A stretch of 8,348 nt of DNA from positions 1 to 8,348 of the forward strand of contig DAONVO010000097.1 in assembly GCA_035412805.1 (NCBI GenBank), in the 5' to 3' direction. The position numbers and the translations under genes were made by a program. The notes under the pieces are model-generated. The model searched no databases. It had not been told where the DNA came from and saw nothing but the letters and a program-made list of their open reading frames with translations. Of this stretch, positions 7,033-8,348 are shown piece by piece. The stretch is from DTU018 sp029550685 (GTDB lineage: Bacteria; Bacillota; Syntrophomonadia; Syntrophomonadales; Syntrophomonadaceae). Position 1 is the stretch's first letter; every line of letters begins with the position of its first letter.

Positions 7033-7893
7033 TTACATCTTTTCCTCTGTATTCATGATCTTACCTTCTAATTTGGCGATGTCAGTAACCTGTTTCAGCA
7101 TTTTACGAAAGTTGTCTGGAGTCAGCGACTGTTTGCCATCGGACAATGCATAATCAGGGTTCTGATGTACTTCCACCATGACCCCGTCAGCTCCGGCGGC
7201 TATGGCTGCTTTGGCAACCGGAATCACCATATCCCATTTGCCGGTGGCATGACTAGGATCAACCAGGACAGGCAGGTGGGACAGGTTTTTCACCAGGGCT
7301 ACGGCTCCGATATCCACGGTATTGCGGGTATAGGGCTCAAAGGTACGAATCCCCCGCTCACATAATATAACTTGTCCATTTCCCCGGGCTAAAATATACT
7401 CAGCCGCCAGCAGCCATTCTTCGATGGTTGCCGCCAACCCCCGCTTTAATAATATAGGCGTGTTAATCTGTCCCAATTGGTCCAGCAAAGCATAGTTTTG
7501 CATATTGCGGCTTCCTACCTGCAAGATATCCACTTCTCCTACCAGGTAATCCAGGTCACGGACATCCATTACTTCGGTAATGACCGGCAAGCCGGTGGCT
7601 GACCGGGCTTCCTTCAGTATGTCCAAACCCTCTTTGCCCAGACCGCGAAAAGAATAAGGCGAGGTCCGGGGCTTGAAAAGTCCTCCCCTCAGCAGATGGG
7701 CTCCTGAGTGGGCTAAGAACTGGGCCAATTCAATATAATCATCCCGGTTTTCTACTGCACATGGTCCGGCAATAATAGTGCAGTAGCCTTCCCCTATCTT
7801 AACCGAGCTGCCGGGTCCTGTTACCTGGATAATGGTATCTTCTTTTTTGTTCTCTCTGGCTGCCAACTGAAAAGGCTTCATCATCTTCACCAT
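7033..7893 (-). CDS. aroF: 3-deoxy-7-phosphoheptulonate (DAHP) synthase, type I-beta, catalytic domain only
   Basis: It condenses phosphoenolpyruvate with erythrose-4-phosphate, the first step of the shikimate pathway, in the cytoplasm. The 286 residues form the TIM-barrel core. Motifs include IAGPCAVE (41-48), KPRTSPYSF (74-82), LLKRG (148-152), ILCERGIRTFE (176-186), VDPSHATG (211-218) and SDGKQS (251-256). The four metal ligands Cys45, His215, Glu241 and Asp252 have the same spacing as in the Thermotoga maritima enzyme as I remember it. The protein begins where the linker after the T. maritima ferredoxin-like regulatory domain would be, so that domain is absent; an in-frame TGA at 7924-7926 excludes an extension. 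There is no chorismate mutase fusion either. The ATG at 7893 has AAGG only three bases upstream; GTG at 7890 or ATG at 7884 or 7881 are real alternatives. Confidence 0.94.
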   Translation of the reverse strand: MVKMMKPFQLAARENKKEDTIIQVTGPGSSVKIGEGYCTIIAGPCAVENRDDYIELAQFLAHSGAHLLRGGLFKPRTSPYSFRGLGKEGLDILKEARSATGLPVITEVMDVRDLDYLVGEVDILQVGSRNMQNYALLDQLGQINTPILLKRGLAATIEEWLLAAEYILARGNGQVILCERGIRTFEPYTRNTVDIGAVALVKNLSHLPVLVDPSHATGKWDMVIPVAKAAIAAGADGVMVEVHQNPDYALSDGKQSLTPDNFRKMLKQVTDIAKLEGKIMNTEEKM

Positions 7894-7951
7894 AAACCTT
7901 GTATAACACCTAAAACTCCATTTTCATTCATTAAAAAACTCTATACTATTT

Positions 7952-7981
7952 ATTATGATTCTAGGCCCGATTAATAATCAA
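7952..7981 (-). promoter_or_regulatory. Candidate promoter of aroF
   Basis: On the minus strand, TTGATT (7976-7981) and CATAAT (7952-7957) are separated by 18 bases and match the -35 and -10 consensus at four and five of six bases. The start would be near 7945, giving a leader of about 50 bases. That is too short for a T-box or a peptide attenuator, and none is visible. TATAGA just downstream is a weaker alternative -10. Confidence 0.4.
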
Positions 7982-8032
7982 GTCAGTTTCTAAAATGCCC
8001 TTGACCCCTGTTAATAAACCATTGCTGTGAAA

Positions 8033-8046
8033 ACGGCCTTCGCCGT
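8033..8046. repeat. Small perfect hairpin in the intergenic region
   Basis: ACGGC (8033-8037) and GCCGT (8042-8046) form a 5-bp stem with a CTTC loop. On the minus strand it is followed by TTTC, a weak T tract at best. It may end a transcript arriving from the right of the window or may simply be part of the surrounding repeat. Confidence 0.35.
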
Positions 8047-8074
8047 CATCGCAGAAAAAAGGGAATTCCTTAAT

Positions 8075-8110
8075 TGTCATTGCGAGGAGCGCAGTGACGA
8101 AGCAATCTCT
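8075..8110. repeat. Dispersed palindromic repeat of the GTCATTGCGAGGAGCG type
   Basis: The stretch reads GTCATTGCGAGGAGCGCAG followed by TGACGAAGCAATCTC. It is an imperfect palindrome: ATTGC (8079-8083) pairs with GCAAT (8102-8106), and alternatively GTCA (8076-8079) with TGAC (8095-8098). Near-identical sequences are scattered through intergenic regions of many unrelated bacterial genomes, as I remember them, and translate to spurious peptides of the type RDCFVTALLAMT. Only this one copy is in the window. Mobility and function are not known to me. Confidence 0.7.
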
Positions 8111-8348
8111 ACGCCAATCTAAGCCAACTACGGCTTGGCAAGAGTTTAGCAGGGATCCAGGGGTATTAGCCGACTCGCTCCGGGACTCCTCGCCTGCAAC
8201 ACATCGGCTTGCTTCGGTGCGAAGCGGACCGCTTAAGAATTTGTCTCCATGCACTCAGTCCTCGCTGCTCGAAACATCCTGTTTCTCGCTCCACTTCGCA
8301 GCCCTCAGTTTCGCCGTGGGTGGCAACGGCTCGTCGTACGTCACTCGC
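8111..8348. other. Gene-free, hairpin-rich tail, probably repeat-derived
   Basis: I see no credible gene here. Hairpins visible are AAGCC/GGCTT (8121-8125 with 8132-8136), GCTTCG/CGAAGC with a three-base loop (8211-8216 with 8220-8225), an overlapping AAGCG/CGCTT (8222-8226 with 8230-8234), and GAAAC/GTTTC (8271-8275 with 8281-8285). The last 18 bases resemble the first bases of the window: 8331-8345 agrees with 1-15 at 12 of 15 positions in the same orientation. Because 1-15 lies inside the group IIC intron end, this tail may be a diverged or truncated intron domain I fragment, or another structured repeat. The open frame across it on the minus strand (7961-8254) has no family features. Confidence 0.4.

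Noticed and set aside
7894..7945. T-box, riboswitch or attenuator leader for aroF
   Set aside because: The probable leader is only about 50 bases, is AT-rich, and shows no terminator stem, specifier-type motif or leader peptide.
7894..8000. Missing regulatory domain of aroF encoded upstream in another frame
   Set aside because: The interval is AT-rich, has an in-frame TGA at 7924-7926, and then runs into promoter and repeat sequence with no ferredoxin-like coding.
7961..8254. 97-residue open frame on the minus strand upstream of aroF
   Set aside because: It runs through the palindromic repeat and the structured tail, has no recognisable family features, and its product contains the spurious peptide typical of that repeat.
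1..8348. CRISPR array, tRNA, rRNA, prophage or defence/toxin system
   Set aside because: No regularly spaced repeats, no tRNA or rRNA core sequences, and every convincing gene belongs to a transport or biosynthesis family.

Overview
The window looks like a chromosomal segment of a low-to-moderate-GC Firmicute, probably a member of the Clostridia; I cannot name the species. The reasons are Gram-positive-style Shine-Dalgarno sites, two probable TTG starts, a lipoprotein-type amino-acid binding protein, a type I-beta DAHP synthase and a group IIC intron end. A Syntrophomonas-like organism is only a guess, from the general look of the dispersed repeats. All convincing genes lie on the minus strand, so transcription runs from right to left.

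Right to left: (1) 7982-8348 is gene-free and made of repeats and hairpins. It includes an imperfect palindrome (8075-8110) of a kind dispersed in many bacterial genomes. (2) A candidate promoter (7952-7981) precedes aroF (7033-7893), a DAHP synthase that consists of the catalytic barrel only. A Kef-type CPA2 cation/proton antiporter with an RCK tail (5010-7007) follows 25 bases later, probably in the same transcript. (3) A terminator-like element (4950-4996) directly abuts a well-formed promoter (-35 at 4943-4948, -10 at 4919-4924), which drives the second unit. (4) That unit is a complete branched-chain amino-acid ABC importer in canonical order livK-livH-livM-livG-livF. A strong hairpin separates livK from livH, and the last four genes have overlaps or a 4-base gap. 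(5) A GC-rich hairpin with a short T tract follows livF. Directly after it, bases 49-1 of the minus strand read as the 5' end of a group IIC intron, which runs out of the window.

The LivK lipoprotein captures leucine, isoleucine, valine or related ligands outside the membrane. LivH and LivM form the channel, and LivG and LivF hydrolyse ATP. AroF commits PEP and erythrose-4-phosphate to aromatic biosynthesis. The antiporter handles K+ or Na+ against protons. Amino-acid supply loosely links aroF and liv, but I see no direct functional tie to the antiporter.

I did not find a previously undescribed multi-gene system; the genes belong to known families. The most informative signals are non-coding: the intron inserted behind the liv terminator, the livK/livH hairpin, the compact terminator-promoter junction with a direct repeat, and the repeat-rich edges. 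Family assignments are from memory and from motifs read in the sequence; no database search was run.
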